A stretch of 64,000 bases of DNA from Ectopseudomonas oleovorans (lineage in GTDB: Bacteria > Pseudomonadota > Gammaproteobacteria > Pseudomonadales > Pseudomonadaceae): contig NZ_QASO01000119.1 in NCBI RefSeq assembly GCF_003052605.1, positions 1 through 64,000 on the forward strand, read 5' to 3'. A model generated the notes under the pieces. It had not been told where the DNA came from, did no database searches, and saw only the letters and a list, made by a program, of their open reading frames with translations. The translations under genes and the position numbers were made by a program. Of this stretch, positions 24,959 to 33,971 are shown piece by piece. Numbering within the stretch: the stretch's first letter is position 1; every line of letters starts with the position of its first letter.

Positions 24959-25035
24959 AATAGGTGGCTCACCTGAGCGGCAACTCAGGTGAGCCGGTTT
25001 CGCGGTCGGGAAAACCCACGAAAGGAAGAAATTAC

Positions 25036-27585
25036 ATGGTAACGCAATTTCAGAAGCATATGAAAAGCCTGCTTCTCTGGATCACCGATCCGGAAGCGGC
25101 CAAACGCGCCTGGCGGGAACGCCGTACGATGGCGATTCGCGCAGCGATCGGCCCGCAACTCAGTGCTGACACCCGCGGCTGGCCTGTCAACCAGATCCTG
25201 CACGATGACGTGATTGAAGCTCTGCCGTCAGATCGTGCGGCGCTGACGCGCCGCGCATTTTTCGGTCGCGCTGCATTTCATGCCGGCGCCCGCCTCCAGC
25301 GCCGACTGCGCGCCCGGAATTTCGCGCTCAGCATCGTGGCATTGGTCCTGGTATCCGCAACTGCCTACCTGCTGGGCCGCAATGGTGCCAGCCTAGCGTG
25401 GCAATGGGGCTCGACCGCTGCAGGTCTGTGCATTGCCGTCGCCGGCGCCTATGTTTTCCGCTTATCTCTCGGCCTTTCGCCTGCAGCGTGGCGGGCGATG
25501 GTCCCGGCCGGCGCGTTGCTGACTGAGGAAGAGATCCAGGACGTGAAAGAGTTCGGTGCCCGCGCACTCCTGCGCGTGACTCCACCCCAGACGCCTGCCG
25601 ACCTGGTGGGATCGTATCGTTCCTGGACATACGACCGCGACGGCAACCCCGTTGATGGTCAGATCGTCCCTGACGATCTATCTGTTTCCTATCTGCGCAA
25701 GGCACTGGTTGACGAGTCGGTGCCGATGGCTGTCGCTGGCATTGCGATTCTGCTGGCCGGCCTGTTCGTCGCCACAGACTCGTTGAGTTGGTTCATCGCC
25801 CCCATCGCGGCGGGTGCCGCGGCGGTATGGTCATTACTGGCCATTTTCGATCTGGCGTCGATCGCTAAGACTCGCGCCGCTGCTGCTCGCGAGGCGCTCG
25901 CTGTAAGCGCTTACCCCAAGCTGATTGAACAGGAAGGGAAGTCGAAGTTTGCGGACTTTGATCGCGCCCTGGATGAACAGCTCGAACGAGCGATGGCCGA
26001 AAATTCCATGTTCATCACCCTGGGCACAGCTACTGATCTTTTTGCTGAGCGACGTGATCCTTACAGCCCGCCTAAAGCGGGCATGCCGTTCGGCTTGTCT
26101 ATCGCTGACCTCTCGACGCACATTCTTGCTCTCGGCCAGACCGGTACAGGCAAAACGGCTGCTGTGATCCGACCTGTGGTCTGGCAATGGCAAGAGGCGA
26201 AAGCCGGTGGATTGCTGGTACTGGACGGTAAAGGACAGCTTCCCAAGGAGTTGGCCGGATTGCCCAACTACCAGGTCATCAGCCCTGAATCATCGCAGTT
26301 CAACGCGATCCAGAACCTGCCGCCAGATGAAGTCGCCGATACGCTGTTCCAGCTTTTCACGTCGACCAAGGGCAATTCCGGCGATGTCGGTGGCAATGAA
26401 TGGGAACAGTTCGCCCGCGAACTGCTCCGTAGCACTGCCAAAGTCCTTGCTCTCATGAATGCACTTGAGCCTGCTCAGTGGCCCTGGAATCTCTCGTCGA
26501 TCTATCGACTGGCGTTCGAGGCCGGTAGCCGGGACGCGGCAAAAGCACTGATCGAAAACGAGCACATGCACCTTCTTCCCGGGCATCTGCACCGTGCGTA
26601 CAGCTCGTTTATGGTCCGCCACATGCAGAAAGCAAACGAAACGCGCTCCTCCATCGAACTCAATTTGGAAACATGGCTGGGCACATTGATCAACGACCAG
26701 GAACTTGGTTCCTGGGCTGATTGTGTGGACGGCGTAGAGATCGAGGATTGCCTGTACGGTGAAAAAATCGGGCTCGCGCTACCTGACAGCCAAACTGGTG
26801 TTGCTATTTCGGCCCTGGCAAAGCGCCGTTTTTACACAGCCATCAAGCGGCGCGGTGATGGCTGGAAATCCGAAGGCCAGGAACCTGTTCTGCTGGTAGT
26901 CGACGAGGCGCAGGATCTGGTGTCGCATGAGGAGCTGGCAATCCTGCCAAAAGCGCGCTCGCTCGGTCTATGCGCTCTCTACTCCACTCAAGGGCTCGAC
27001 GGCCTCCAGGTCGCGCTCAAAGACGAGCAAGCGACGATCATGCTGCTCGACCAATTCCGCTCGGTTGTGAGCTTGCAGGTCGGATCTGATATGACTCTCA
27101 ACTATGTGTCTCAGCGCCTCGGCACGGCCCCTCGCGTTGTATTCAGCGAGGTGAATGCAAACACAACTGATCCGGCGGCCACCGCAAATCTCTATGGTGC
27201 CAATGCCGGTGGTTACTCCACAGGCACCCTAGCAGCTAGGGCTCAAACGTCGGAGGAGATGATCAAAGTGGGTCGCTCCTATAGCCATGTTGGCCAGGCG
27301 ATCAGCACCGTAGCCGAGTTGGCGAAAAAGCTGGGTGTCGAACAGGCCTGGCAGCAGTTACCTGCTGCTATTCGCCGTGAGCGCCCAGCCGGCAGCGTGA
27401 AGATTGGCGAAATCCCGCTTGTTTCACCGGATGAGGTTCGGGCGCTGACCATGAATAAATTCACGGCCCTGGCTGCAGTGAATCGCTGCGGCACAATTCG
27501 TCGCGCCCAGATCCGTTTGACCCCGATGTTTTCCTTCCCAACTGAAACGAAAACCGAACAGGCCGCTGAGGAGGTCGCAGCATGA
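25036..27585 (+). CDS. Type IV coupling protein (TraD/TrbC/VirD4-like ATPase)
   Basis: An 849-residue inner-membrane ATPase that links the relaxosome to the secretion channel. Membrane segments lie near residues 97-140 (FALSIVALVLVSATAYLLG, LCIAVAGAYVFRLSL) and again near 225-275. The motor domain has Walker A LGQTGTGKTAAV near residue 370, LLVLDGKGQ, and Walker B VLLVVDEAQDLVS near 618. ATG 25036 follows AAAGGAAGAAATTAC; the frame is open upstream to 24964. The stop overlaps the next gene (ATGA). Large coupling proteins with two membrane regions occur with I-type systems. Confidence 0.85.
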   Translation: MVTQFQKHMKSLLLWITDPEAAKRAWRERRTMAIRAAIGPQLSADTRGWPVNQILHDDVIEALPSDRAALTRRAFFGRAAFHAGARLQRRLRARNFALSIVALVLVSATAYLLGRNGASLAWQWGSTAAGLCIAVAGAYVFRLSLGLSPAAWRAMVPAGALLTEEEIQDVKEFGARALLRVTPPQTPADLVGSYRSWTYDRDGNPVDGQIVPDDLSVSYLRKALVDESVPMAVAGIAILLAGLFVATDSLSWFIAPIAAGAAAVWSLLAIFDLASIAKTRAAAAREALAVSAYPKLIEQEGKSKFADFDRALDEQLERAMAENSMFITLGTATDLFAERRDPYSPPKAGMPFGLSIADLSTHILALGQTGTGKTAAVIRPVVWQWQEAKAGGLLVLDGKGQLPKELAGLPNYQVISPESSQFNAIQNLPPDEVADTLFQLFTSTKGNSGDVGGNEWEQFARELLRSTAKVLALMNALEPAQWPWNLSSIYRLAFEAGSRDAAKALIENEHMHLLPGHLHRAYSSFMVRHMQKANETRSSIELNLETWLGTLINDQELGSWADCVDGVEIEDCLYGEKIGLALPDSQTGVAISALAKRRFYTAIKRRGDGWKSEGQEPVLLVVDEAQDLVSHEELAILPKARSLGLCALYSTQGLDGLQVALKDEQATIMLLDQFRSVVSLQVGSDMTLNYVSQRLGTAPRVVFSEVNANTTDPAATANLYGANAGGYSTGTLAARAQTSEEMIKVGRSYSHVGQAISTVAELAKKLGVEQAWQQLPAAIRRERPAGSVKIGEIPLVSPDEVRALTMNKFTALAAVNRCGTIRRAQIRLTPMFSFPTETKTEQAAEEVAA

Positions 27586-28454
27586 ACAACGCATCTCACC
27601 TCCTCGCACAACACGGCGAGCTGCTCCAGGTCGGCCCTGTTATCACCGGCCAGCCGCTGGGCGACAAGTCGCCGCGCTTCCTGAGTGCGGTCTGCGTCGC
27701 TGCTCTCTGTATCGCCTTTGCCGCCGGTGCTGGCCACATCACCCAAGGCGTCCGCGAGGAAGCGGCTCGGGTAGCCGCGGCAGAGAAAGCCGAAGCGGCG
27801 CGGCTGGCCGAGGAAAAGCGCATTGCTGCGGCGCAAGTTGCCGGCCTGCAGAAACGCCTCACGGCTATGCAGACCCAGATCAGCACCGAGCGTGATGCCC
27901 TTCAGCAGCGTTTCCAGCGGCTGCTGGCGGACAAAGACAAAGACCCCGTCGTGGCCGAAATGGTGCGCCGCTACCCAACGCCGCACCGGCCGCTCCAGGG
28001 CATTGATCCAACCGCCTTCGACGCATTTATTGATTTGGATCGCCAGAGCTGGATTTCTTCGGGCACGAGCCCGAAGCTCGATGAGCACTACCAGGTAGAG
28101 CGTGCCAAGGTTCAGGCCGGTGCCGATTACCTGCGGTACATCAACGAGGCCCTGGAACTGATCGATCAGGGCAAGCGCCTGCCAGCGTGGATGGGTTATG
28201 AGCGCTTTGCTTCTGGCTCTGAAACCGAGACTCGTGAGCTGAAAGATCACGGGGCCCCGGCGAAGCCGGAAGCTCGTCGCTCTGTGCCTGCGGCGTCGGC
28301 CGTGCCGATGGCGCCTGAGCCGGTCATGCCGCTGGAGATCCCAGCGTCAACCGCTCCAGCCGCTGCGCCTGCACCCGCGCCGGCGGCTGCGGCGCCGAAA
28401 CCACGCACGGCGCCGACTGGGGTGCCTGGCAAGGTCCAGGTACTCGACTGGTAA
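27582..28454 (+). CDS. Membrane-anchored coiled-coil protein of the transfer operon
   Basis: A 290-residue protein with one N-terminal membrane helix (FLSAVCVAALCIAFAAGAG), then an Ala/Glu/Lys-rich coiled coil (ARVAAAEKAEAARLAEEKR; LQKRLTAMQTQISTERDALQ). A folded middle region follows, and then a Pro/Ala-rich tail (APAAAPAPAPAAAAPKP) that could span the periplasm. It overlaps the coupling-protein gene (ATGA) and is followed by a hairpin. It may be a transfer protein working with the coupling protein; no family is recognised. Confidence 0.6.
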   Translation: MNNASHLLAQHGELLQVGPVITGQPLGDKSPRFLSAVCVAALCIAFAAGAGHITQGVREEAARVAAAEKAEAARLAEEKRIAAAQVAGLQKRLTAMQTQISTERDALQQRFQRLLADKDKDPVVAEMVRRYPTPHRPLQGIDPTAFDAFIDLDRQSWISSGTSPKLDEHYQVERAKVQAGADYLRYINEALELIDQGKRLPAWMGYERFASGSETETRELKDHGAPAKPEARRSVPAASAVPMAPEPVMPLEIPASTAPAAAPAPAPAAAAPKPRTAPTGVPGKVQVLDW

Positions 28455-28462
28455 AAATGAAC

Positions 28463-28480
28463 GAGCCCCTTCGGGGGCTC
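28463..28480 (+). terminator. Stem-loop after the coupling-protein operon
   Basis: GAGCCCC-TTCG-GGGGCTC forms a perfect 7-bp stem with a stable TTCG tetraloop, 8 bases after the stop at 28454. No T run follows, so it may be a weak terminator or an RNA-stabilising structure. Confidence 0.6.
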
Positions 28481-28497
28481 TACTGAGTACAGATGCT

Positions 28498-28821
28498 GTG
28501 AAACGCAAATTGCCTGAAAGCCCGCTATATCGCATTTTCCGCGAGACTCCTTCTGAGGAACTGAAGGAATTTTTCGCGCCGGCGCTGCGAGCAGCGAAGG
28601 AAGATCAAAAAGCGATTTCGGCACGGGCCAAGGCGATCCGGGCGGCGAGAGAAACAGCAGCTACAGCTACAAGCATTTTACAGGTTGTATGCCCCGGCTT
28701 ATCTGCTGATGAAATCAGCGAGCTGTTGAAGCCCTATCTCAAAAAGGCCTGGGAAGATCAGCAGGCAATTCATACGCGAGTTGAGGAAAAGCCAGACCCA
28801 GAGCCTGGCCCAAGCGCATAA
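28498..28821 (+). CDS. Small protein with an internal tandem repeat
   Basis: A 107-residue protein starting at GTG 28498 (ribosome site weak). Two copies of a helical unit are visible: SEELKEFFAPALRAAKEDQK (about residues 19-38) and ADEISELLKPYLKKAWEDQQ (about 69-88), each followed by AI..R. The repeat suggests a duplicated helical hairpin or a self-associating protein. No family is recognised. A good terminator follows at 28826-28849. Confidence 0.6.
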   Translation: MKRKLPESPLYRIFRETPSEELKEFFAPALRAAKEDQKAISARAKAIRAARETAATATSILQVVCPGLSADEISELLKPYLKKAWEDQQAIHTRVEEKPDPEPGPSA

Positions 28822-28825
28822 GGAT

Positions 28826-28849
28826 CCCGGCCTCGGCCGGGTTCTTTTT
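28826..28849 (+). terminator. Rho-independent terminator, plus strand
   Basis: CCCGGCC-tc-GGCCGGG (28826-28841) is followed by TTCTTTTTG. It lies 5 bases after the stop at 28821. Confidence 0.88.
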
Positions 28850-28941
28850 GCCCGCTGCGCGGGCCAAGCCCAGAAGGGGAAAATGTGCGCCGGATTCGAG
28901 TTGACGCCTGCTTCCTCGGGAAATACCCTTGTCAGCAAGAA

Positions 28942-28999
28942 TAACCCCCACGCCTCGGGCCGGCTCTGCTGGCACTGCGCACCAGGGGGTTAGTTTTTT
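28942..28999 (+). terminator. Long-loop terminator-like hairpin, possibly the end of a small RNA
   Basis: Arms TAACCCCC (28942-28949) and GGGGGTTA (28985-28992) are followed by GTTTTTTC. The 35-base loop can form a further stem (GCCGGC / GCTGGC). No protein gene lies between 28850 and 29050. The structure could end a small non-coding RNA from this gap or close transcription coming from the left. Confidence 0.5.
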
Positions 29000-29050
29000 C
29001 TGGGGCTCCGTGCCTCGATCTCGTACCATCCTTAGTAATAGAGTTTCATC

Positions 29051-29836
29051 CTACGTCTGCTGTGCTGGTCGTCGTCCATTTATGCGGTGATGCAGGTAGC
29101 GCAGCACACCCAGCGTCATGCGGGCGTCGGCAAGGGCGCGGTGTGCGCCGTCTTCTGCCACGCCGCAGTCGGTCGCAGCCTCGATCAGCTTCAACCATCG
29201 CCAGTCATCGCGGTCTCGGTTGTACTCGCCATGCCACTTGGCATACATCCGCATCACGCAGGCAGTCGTCAATGCCGGCGCGGCTATACCGTGGAGCTGG
29301 TGGGTCTGCCGCAGCAGGCGCGCATCAAAGGCCGCGTTGTACGCAACGACAGTGCGCCCCGCGACGATGGCAGCGTATTGCTCTGCCACGTCTAACCAGC
29401 TCGGTGCGCTAGCCAGCATGGCGTTGGTGATGCCGTTGTATGCGCTCGCCTCTGCCGAAATTGGACGGGTCGGCTTTATCAATGTGTCGAGGATCGGCGC
29501 GCCGGTCACGTCGATGATCGCTATCTCGCATACCTCGGCATCGTCACCGAGGCCGGTGGTTTCGGTATCGAGCACTATGCAGTCTGCGGCGATCAGGTCT
29601 TTTGCCTGCGCTGCGACGTGCTGGCGACGGACTTGGGCACGCCCAGGCATCCAGCGCCACGGCACGCACTCGGCTGGGTTATACACATAGTAAGCGCCCT
29701 GACCTTGCCAGACGCTGCCAGCGGGGCGGGTATTCAGCCCCGGCATGAGGCGGAGGCGTTCCTTGAGGTGCTTACGGCATAGAAGCCCCTTGGCCTCGGC
29801 TTCGGTCGGGGTGAGGTGTTTTCGGGTTCTGCTCAT
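29051..29836 (-). CDS. DnaQ-like DEDDh 3'-5' exonuclease
   Basis: A protein of about 261 residues with a DnaQ/RNase T exonuclease domain: IVLDTETTGLGDDAEVCEIA (DTE, first motif), VVAYNAAFDARLL (second), and HRALADARMTLGVLRYL (third, DEDDh). A basic N-terminal extension (MSRTRKHLTPTEAEAKGLLC) of about 80 residues precedes it. Such proteins on plasmids may act in DNA processing or degrade foreign nucleic acid. The start could be ATG 29836 (weak GGTGG site) or ATG 29878, which adds 14 residues. Confidence 0.82.
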   Translation of the reverse strand: MSRTRKHLTPTEAEAKGLLCRKHLKERLRLMPGLNTRPAGSVWQGQGAYYVYNPAECVPWRWMPGRAQVRRQHVAAQAKDLIAADCIVLDTETTGLGDDAEVCEIAIIDVTGAPILDTLIKPTRPISAEASAYNGITNAMLASAPSWLDVAEQYAAIVAGRTVVAYNAAFDARLLRQTHQLHGIAAPALTTACVMRMYAKWHGEYNRDRDDWRWLKLIEAATDCGVAEDGAHRALADARMTLGVLRYLHHRINGRRPAQQT

Positions 29837-29935
29837 TCGACCACCGCTGGTTAAGATGACTTTATTCTTATGTTTCATTCCTAGATGCTACCGGGCCACC
29901 CTCCTCGCCTCAATTCCCAGCGGATCGAAAATTCT

Positions 29936-29960
29936 CGATAAAATACATTATCGTTATAAA
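29936..29960 (+). promoter_or_regulatory. Inverted repeat and -10-like box upstream of the recombinase operon
   Basis: CGATAA-aataca-TTATCG (29936-29953) is a perfect 6-bp inverted repeat directly followed by TATAAA (29955-29960), a good -10 box. The -35 is poor. The arrangement suggests a repressor operator for the small zinc-protein gene and the tyrosine recombinase. Confidence 0.45.
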
Positions 29961-30046
29961 TCGACGCCGCCGGCGCCGATGGATTTGCGTCAGCCTAGGT
30001 CGTGATCGCTAATGAACTGGGGAACCCATCACAGAGGATGTTCCCC

Positions 30047-30205
30047 ATGTTCGACGACAACGTATGCCCACACTGCGGTTTGCCCTTCGAGCCAGTTGAG
30101 TGGTTCGAGGATCTGAGCGGGATCGGTGACGACTTCACCGACCTGGTGAGCTTCCAGGACGACGATGAACTGTGCGCCTGCACGGCAGAGGACGTGAATG
30201 AATGA
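30047..30205 (+). CDS. Small zinc-ribbon-like protein
   Basis: A 52-residue acidic protein with CPHCGLPFEP near the N-terminus and CAC near the C-terminus, a possible zinc site. ATG 30047 lies 8 bases after GAGGA; ATG 30038 is an alternative. It overlaps the recombinase start by 8 bases and is therefore probably co-translated with it. It may be a regulator or accessory factor of recombination; this is inference. Confidence 0.6.
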   Translation: MFDDNVCPHCGLPFEPVEWFEDLSGIGDDFTDLVSFQDDDELCACTAEDVNE

Positions 30206-31175
30206 TTTGATCGCGAAGCCAGCCGGTGACCTGCAGGTCGCCGGCGAGCGCAGGCTCACCGCTGCCGAGTTCCAGGGCCTGGCCGAGGTGCCGGCCGCGG
30301 CCGAGTGGTTCGCCAACCTGGACAACCCGCGCACACGTCGCGCCTACCAGGGCGACATCGAGGACTTCAGCGGTTTCCTGGGCATCACTGCACCCGACCA
30401 GTTCCGCGCAGTCACCCGGGCACATGTCCTGGCCTGGCGCCGCCAGCTGGAACAGCGCGGCCTGGCCGGGGCCACGATCCGGCGCAAGCTGGCGGCGCTG
30501 GCCAGCCTATTTGATCACTTGCTCGATGCAAACGCTGTAGCTGGCGGCAACCCAGTGCACGGGGTGAAACGTCCACGGATTGAGAGCTCTGAAGGCAAGA
30601 CGCCGGCGCTGGGCGATCACCAGGCGAAGGCACTGCTCGATGCTCCTGATCCGGCGACGATCAAGGGGCTGCGTGACCGGGCGATACTCGCGGTGCTGCT
30701 GTACCACGGTCTGCGTCGGGAGGAAGCGGCGCGCCTGACGGTACAAGACATCCTGGAGCGGCGTGGAATCAAGCACCTGAGTGTGCACGGCAAGGGCGGG
30801 AAGCTGCGCTATTTGCCACTACATCCGGTCGCCCTGGAGCGCATACATGCGTACCTTGAGGCCTCGGGTCATCACCAGGAACAGGCCGACGCGCCGTTGT
30901 TCGCGCCCTTGAGGGGCCGGAAAACAGGGATGGGGGTATCAGCTGAGGGGATCTATGCCCTGGTCGGCATTTACGCCCGGGCTGCCGGCATCGAGGTCGC
31001 GGGACTGGGCGTCCATGGCCTGAGGGCCACGGCGGCGACAAATGCCCTTGAGCATGAGGCCGACATTGCGAAAGTCCAGCAGTGGCTGGGCCACGCAAAT
31101 ATCAGCACAACGCGGATATACGATCGGCGAGCTTCCCGGCCGGAAGACTCGCCGACGTATAAAGTGCGGTACTAG
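30198..31175 (+). CDS. Tyrosine recombinase (XerC/D-like integrase)
   Basis: A 325-residue tyrosine recombinase. The N-terminal SAM-like core-binding domain includes RTRRAYQGDIEDFSGFL. The catalytic residues are Arg in YHGLRREEAARL, Lys in VHGKGGKLRYLPL, HGLRATAATN (His..Arg), GHANIS (His) and the nucleophile Tyr in TTRIYDRR. It may resolve plasmid multimers or integrate a cassette. No attachment site was identified. It is convergent with traY and separated from it by one base. Confidence 0.88.
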   Translation: MNDLIAKPAGDLQVAGERRLTAAEFQGLAEVPAAAEWFANLDNPRTRRAYQGDIEDFSGFLGITAPDQFRAVTRAHVLAWRRQLEQRGLAGATIRRKLAALASLFDHLLDANAVAGGNPVHGVKRPRIESSEGKTPALGDHQAKALLDAPDPATIKGLRDRAILAVLLYHGLRREEAARLTVQDILERRGIKHLSVHGKGGKLRYLPLHPVALERIHAYLEASGHHQEQADAPLFAPLRGRKTGMGVSAEGIYALVGIYARAAGIEVAGLGVHGLRATAATNALEHEADIAKVQQWLGHANISTTRIYDRRASRPEDSPTYKVRY

Positions 31176-31176
31176 T

Positions 31177-33372
31177 TTACTGCCCGCCTCCCTGTGGTGG
31201 GCTCGGGTTACGAGACGGGGTAATTGCTCGGCTGATTGAGCCAGACAGCACCTGCCGAGCGGTTGTTGATAGGCCACCCATTAGATTCTGAGGTGCGTTT
31301 TCATACGGGTTCAGGCCAGGTTCCGAGAACGAGATCATGTTCAGCACGGTACGCGGGAATGTGTTGATTAACTGAGCTGATGTGACGACGACATTCCAGC
31401 TGATGAGAATGATTACACCCACCATAAATAGGCCGCCAACCAGAATCCCGCCAAGACTTTCCAGGGGCCGCCCTACTTCAGCAGTCCCAGGGTCGTACAT
31501 GCCCCATAACCCCATAGCCATGGCCTGGACCATCGCCAAGCCGATGGAGCTAATAACGATCGCAGCGGCCAGGCCACCCACAGCTAAGGCAGGGTAAAGG
31601 CCTATGAAGATCAACGCATTCCAGCCTTTTGCAGACATTTGAGACGTGTGTTCTTCACCTTTCGGAGCCGCAAAGCCGGCGCTCCAGAGGGTCACTCCGA
31701 AAAACGTGGTAGCGACGGCAACTAGCCAACTGATCGCGCCCATGAGACCAAAAACAGCGAAAAGCAGCGGCATGACGTAGCCAATTATCCCCCCGCCGAT
31801 GATCATCAGCGCGCCTATTGATTTCGGAAGCGCCCCATCAGTGAGAGACGACAGGCCTGGCATGTATTGCGCAATTTTCCCACCGGCATAAAAACCTATT
31901 CCTGTTCCGACCAGTGAGCGGCCCCATGCTGCGATTGTGTGGATGTTTTGTATGCTCGGCCCTGTTGTCTCTTTAAGAATATCCAAACTGAAAACACGGG
32001 AAAGTAAAGACTTTGTGCTGTTCCCAGTATTGCCGGGTTGAATTTGAGCTAGTGTTTCTTGTTCAACAACTTTCGATAGCACTTCCCCGCCTGTCATCGC
32101 CGACAGTGAAGATTTAGGCATCATTTTGCTTGTCGCGCCATCTGCATAACTCGCTGCGCGACTAAAATCGCTCGCGGCACGCAAAACGAAAGTTCCACCC
32201 AACATCCAGCCCCAATTTTTCACCTCATCAAAATAGGGCTCTGCACGTTGTGCTTGATCGCCAGCAATCGTATTGGCAATCGTCATTTCAACAGTTTTGC
32301 TGTACCAATCAGCTGATTGAGCCGTCCAGTTTATTGACTTCTCGAAGTATTCCTTATGCTCTACTTGGGGAACTCCACCATCTTGAACAGACTTTGCATA
32401 CTGAAGGGCATGGGCAACAAGTTGAATCCAGATTTGGCGCTGTGCCGAAGAGATGCCAGCTTCAATCGACGCTGCGTTATTGGCCTTAACTTGAACGAAC
32501 TCATCAGAACATGTCATCGAGCTCATCCAGCCGAGTTGGCAAAACCATCCCTCAGTTTCGAGTTCACGACCGATTGTTTCATCAACAGCGCCGGAGTCGA
32601 TCAGGCCATTTGCACCGAGAGTCACCTCGCGAGCAAGCGCGTCTGTTGGAGCAATTAGCGGAATCTGCAGCGATCGGCCAGCGACACTGAGAAATGCCTC
32701 AGCGGCTTGAGACTGGGCATCGGCTGAGCCTGCTGGATGAGTGCTCCCATAGACCTCGTTCCAACGATTGCGCAGAGCCACCAGGGCGAGCTGTTCGCCC
32801 GTAAGGCCGGCAACTATCTTTTCTTCAGTCGGATCCCTAAATACAGCAAAGCCGGCCAACTGAGCTGCTGAAAGCTTCCAGGAATTGAACATGTCCAGGG
32901 CAACGCCTGGATCTACCTTAGGACGAAACTTCGGATCGCTGAAAAGATTATGACGGTGCATCAGCTCGAAAGCGTCGTGCTGCATCGTGTCGCCAAAATC
33001 AGCAGCCGTTTTTGATAGGCCTGCAATTAGTGCGTGCCCGGTTGTCAGGGTGATCGCCACACCACCAGCGCTGGAAACAGGGACAACCGGCGCGACAAGA
33101 ATCAGTGCGACCACCACACGAAGAGGATAGAAAAACGCTTCATTTCCGTCCCGGGCGCCGAAGAAGTTGCCGTTATTTTTCAGCCGAAAAATACCTAGGA
33201 ACATTGCCCAAGACGCGAGCACACCGAACATCAGCAGGCCAATCTGGGCGAATGCTGCAGCGAAAATAGTAAGTGGCGTAACGTCCTGAGTTACTACTTT
33301 CGAGACTTCTGGCCCTTTAAATATCCAGCGACCGAACATCCAGGACAATACAAGCTGAGAGAAGCTATTCAT
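31177..33372 (-). CDS. traY: TraY/DotA-like inner-membrane protein of an I-type secretion system
   Basis: A 731-residue polytopic membrane protein of the DotA/TraY family. Membrane segments near the N-terminus include TIFAAAFAQIGLLMFGVLAS and PLRVVVALILVAPVVPV, followed by a large periplasmic loop (about residues 150-400). A second membrane cluster follows (LMIIGGGIIGYVMPLLFAVF, MVGVIILISWNVVVTSAQL). In IncI plasmids TraY is essential for transfer. ATG 33372 (GGAG 7 bases upstream) overlaps the traX stop by 8 bases, as in the traX-traY order of R64. Confidence 0.85.
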   Translation of the reverse strand: MNSFSQLVLSWMFGRWIFKGPEVSKVVTQDVTPLTIFAAAFAQIGLLMFGVLASWAMFLGIFRLKNNGNFFGARDGNEAFFYPLRVVVALILVAPVVPVSSAGGVAITLTTGHALIAGLSKTAADFGDTMQHDAFELMHRHNLFSDPKFRPKVDPGVALDMFNSWKLSAAQLAGFAVFRDPTEEKIVAGLTGEQLALVALRNRWNEVYGSTHPAGSADAQSQAAEAFLSVAGRSLQIPLIAPTDALAREVTLGANGLIDSGAVDETIGRELETEGWFCQLGWMSSMTCSDEFVQVKANNAASIEAGISSAQRQIWIQLVAHALQYAKSVQDGGVPQVEHKEYFEKSINWTAQSADWYSKTVEMTIANTIAGDQAQRAEPYFDEVKNWGWMLGGTFVLRAASDFSRAASYADGATSKMMPKSSLSAMTGGEVLSKVVEQETLAQIQPGNTGNSTKSLLSRVFSLDILKETTGPSIQNIHTIAAWGRSLVGTGIGFYAGGKIAQYMPGLSSLTDGALPKSIGALMIIGGGIIGYVMPLLFAVFGLMGAISWLVAVATTFFGVTLWSAGFAAPKGEEHTSQMSAKGWNALIFIGLYPALAVGGLAAAIVISSIGLAMVQAMAMGLWGMYDPGTAEVGRPLESLGGILVGGLFMVGVIILISWNVVVTSAQLINTFPRTVLNMISFSEPGLNPYENAPQNLMGGLSTTARQVLSGSISRAITPSRNPSPPQGGGQ

Positions 33373-33913
33373 TCGAAGTCTCCAGCCGGACCTTATAATT
33401 ATCCGGAAGGGTGCGCCCAACCAAAAGGCTAGGATTTTTTAGGATATCTTTCAGGAATCGCATTACAGGGGGTGCGCTTTGGGTATATGCCATGTTCAAG
33501 CGGTATGCATTTTGGAACAGAAGCATTAAAAGGAAGTTAATGAAAACTGCATTTGCAAAAATCATCATGTAACCTGCATCGAGATTTGATAACAAATTCC
33601 CGATAATTAAGCCAATACCTAGAATAAGCAGCAGGTTGACAAATAGCGCGCTTTTGTACTTCCTCTTCACGCTTTCAGTCGATATTTCATACTGTCGGCA
33701 CATATCGTCCCAAAGACCTTTATCATCCAATTCGGCTAGGGCATTTTCTTCTTTAGCTTGACGCCGAATTTCTTGAATGACAGATCGTATTCCGCGAATA
33801 AAATTTAATGGAAGCTTGGCAGAGTCTTTAACCCCGCGAATAGCGCCATGGACGGCGCTCTTTGTTTGTGCATATCCGGTCAAATACGCAACGAATGTTT
33901 TAATTTTGCTCAT
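33365..33913 (-). CDS. traX: TraX-like conjugal transfer membrane protein
   Basis: A 182-residue protein with a basic cytoplasmic N-terminus and two adjacent membrane segments (ALFVNLLLILGIGLIIGNLL and GYMMIFANAVFINFLLMLLF). The position directly upstream of and overlapping traY matches IncI1 traX. The other I-type transfer genes normally upstream (traU-traW) are not in this window. The ribosome site is poor (GAGGTGAGTC). The family call relies on position, size and topology. Confidence 0.65.
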   Translation of the reverse strand: MSKIKTFVAYLTGYAQTKSAVHGAIRGVKDSAKLPLNFIRGIRSVIQEIRRQAKEENALAELDDKGLWDDMCRQYEISTESVKRKYKSALFVNLLLILGIGLIIGNLLSNLDAGYMMIFANAVFINFLLMLLFQNAYRLNMAYTQSAPPVMRFLKDILKNPSLLVGRTLPDNYKVRLETSNE

Positions 33914-33971
33914 GACTCACCTCAGACATGTGTAAGGGGGCAACAGGGTTTTTTTCAGATTCAACTGCTAT

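Noticed and set aside
27279..28250. Minus-strand frame of 323 codons across the end of the coupling-protein gene
   Set aside because: Antisense to two coherent coupled genes (ATGA overlap) and without recognisable domains.
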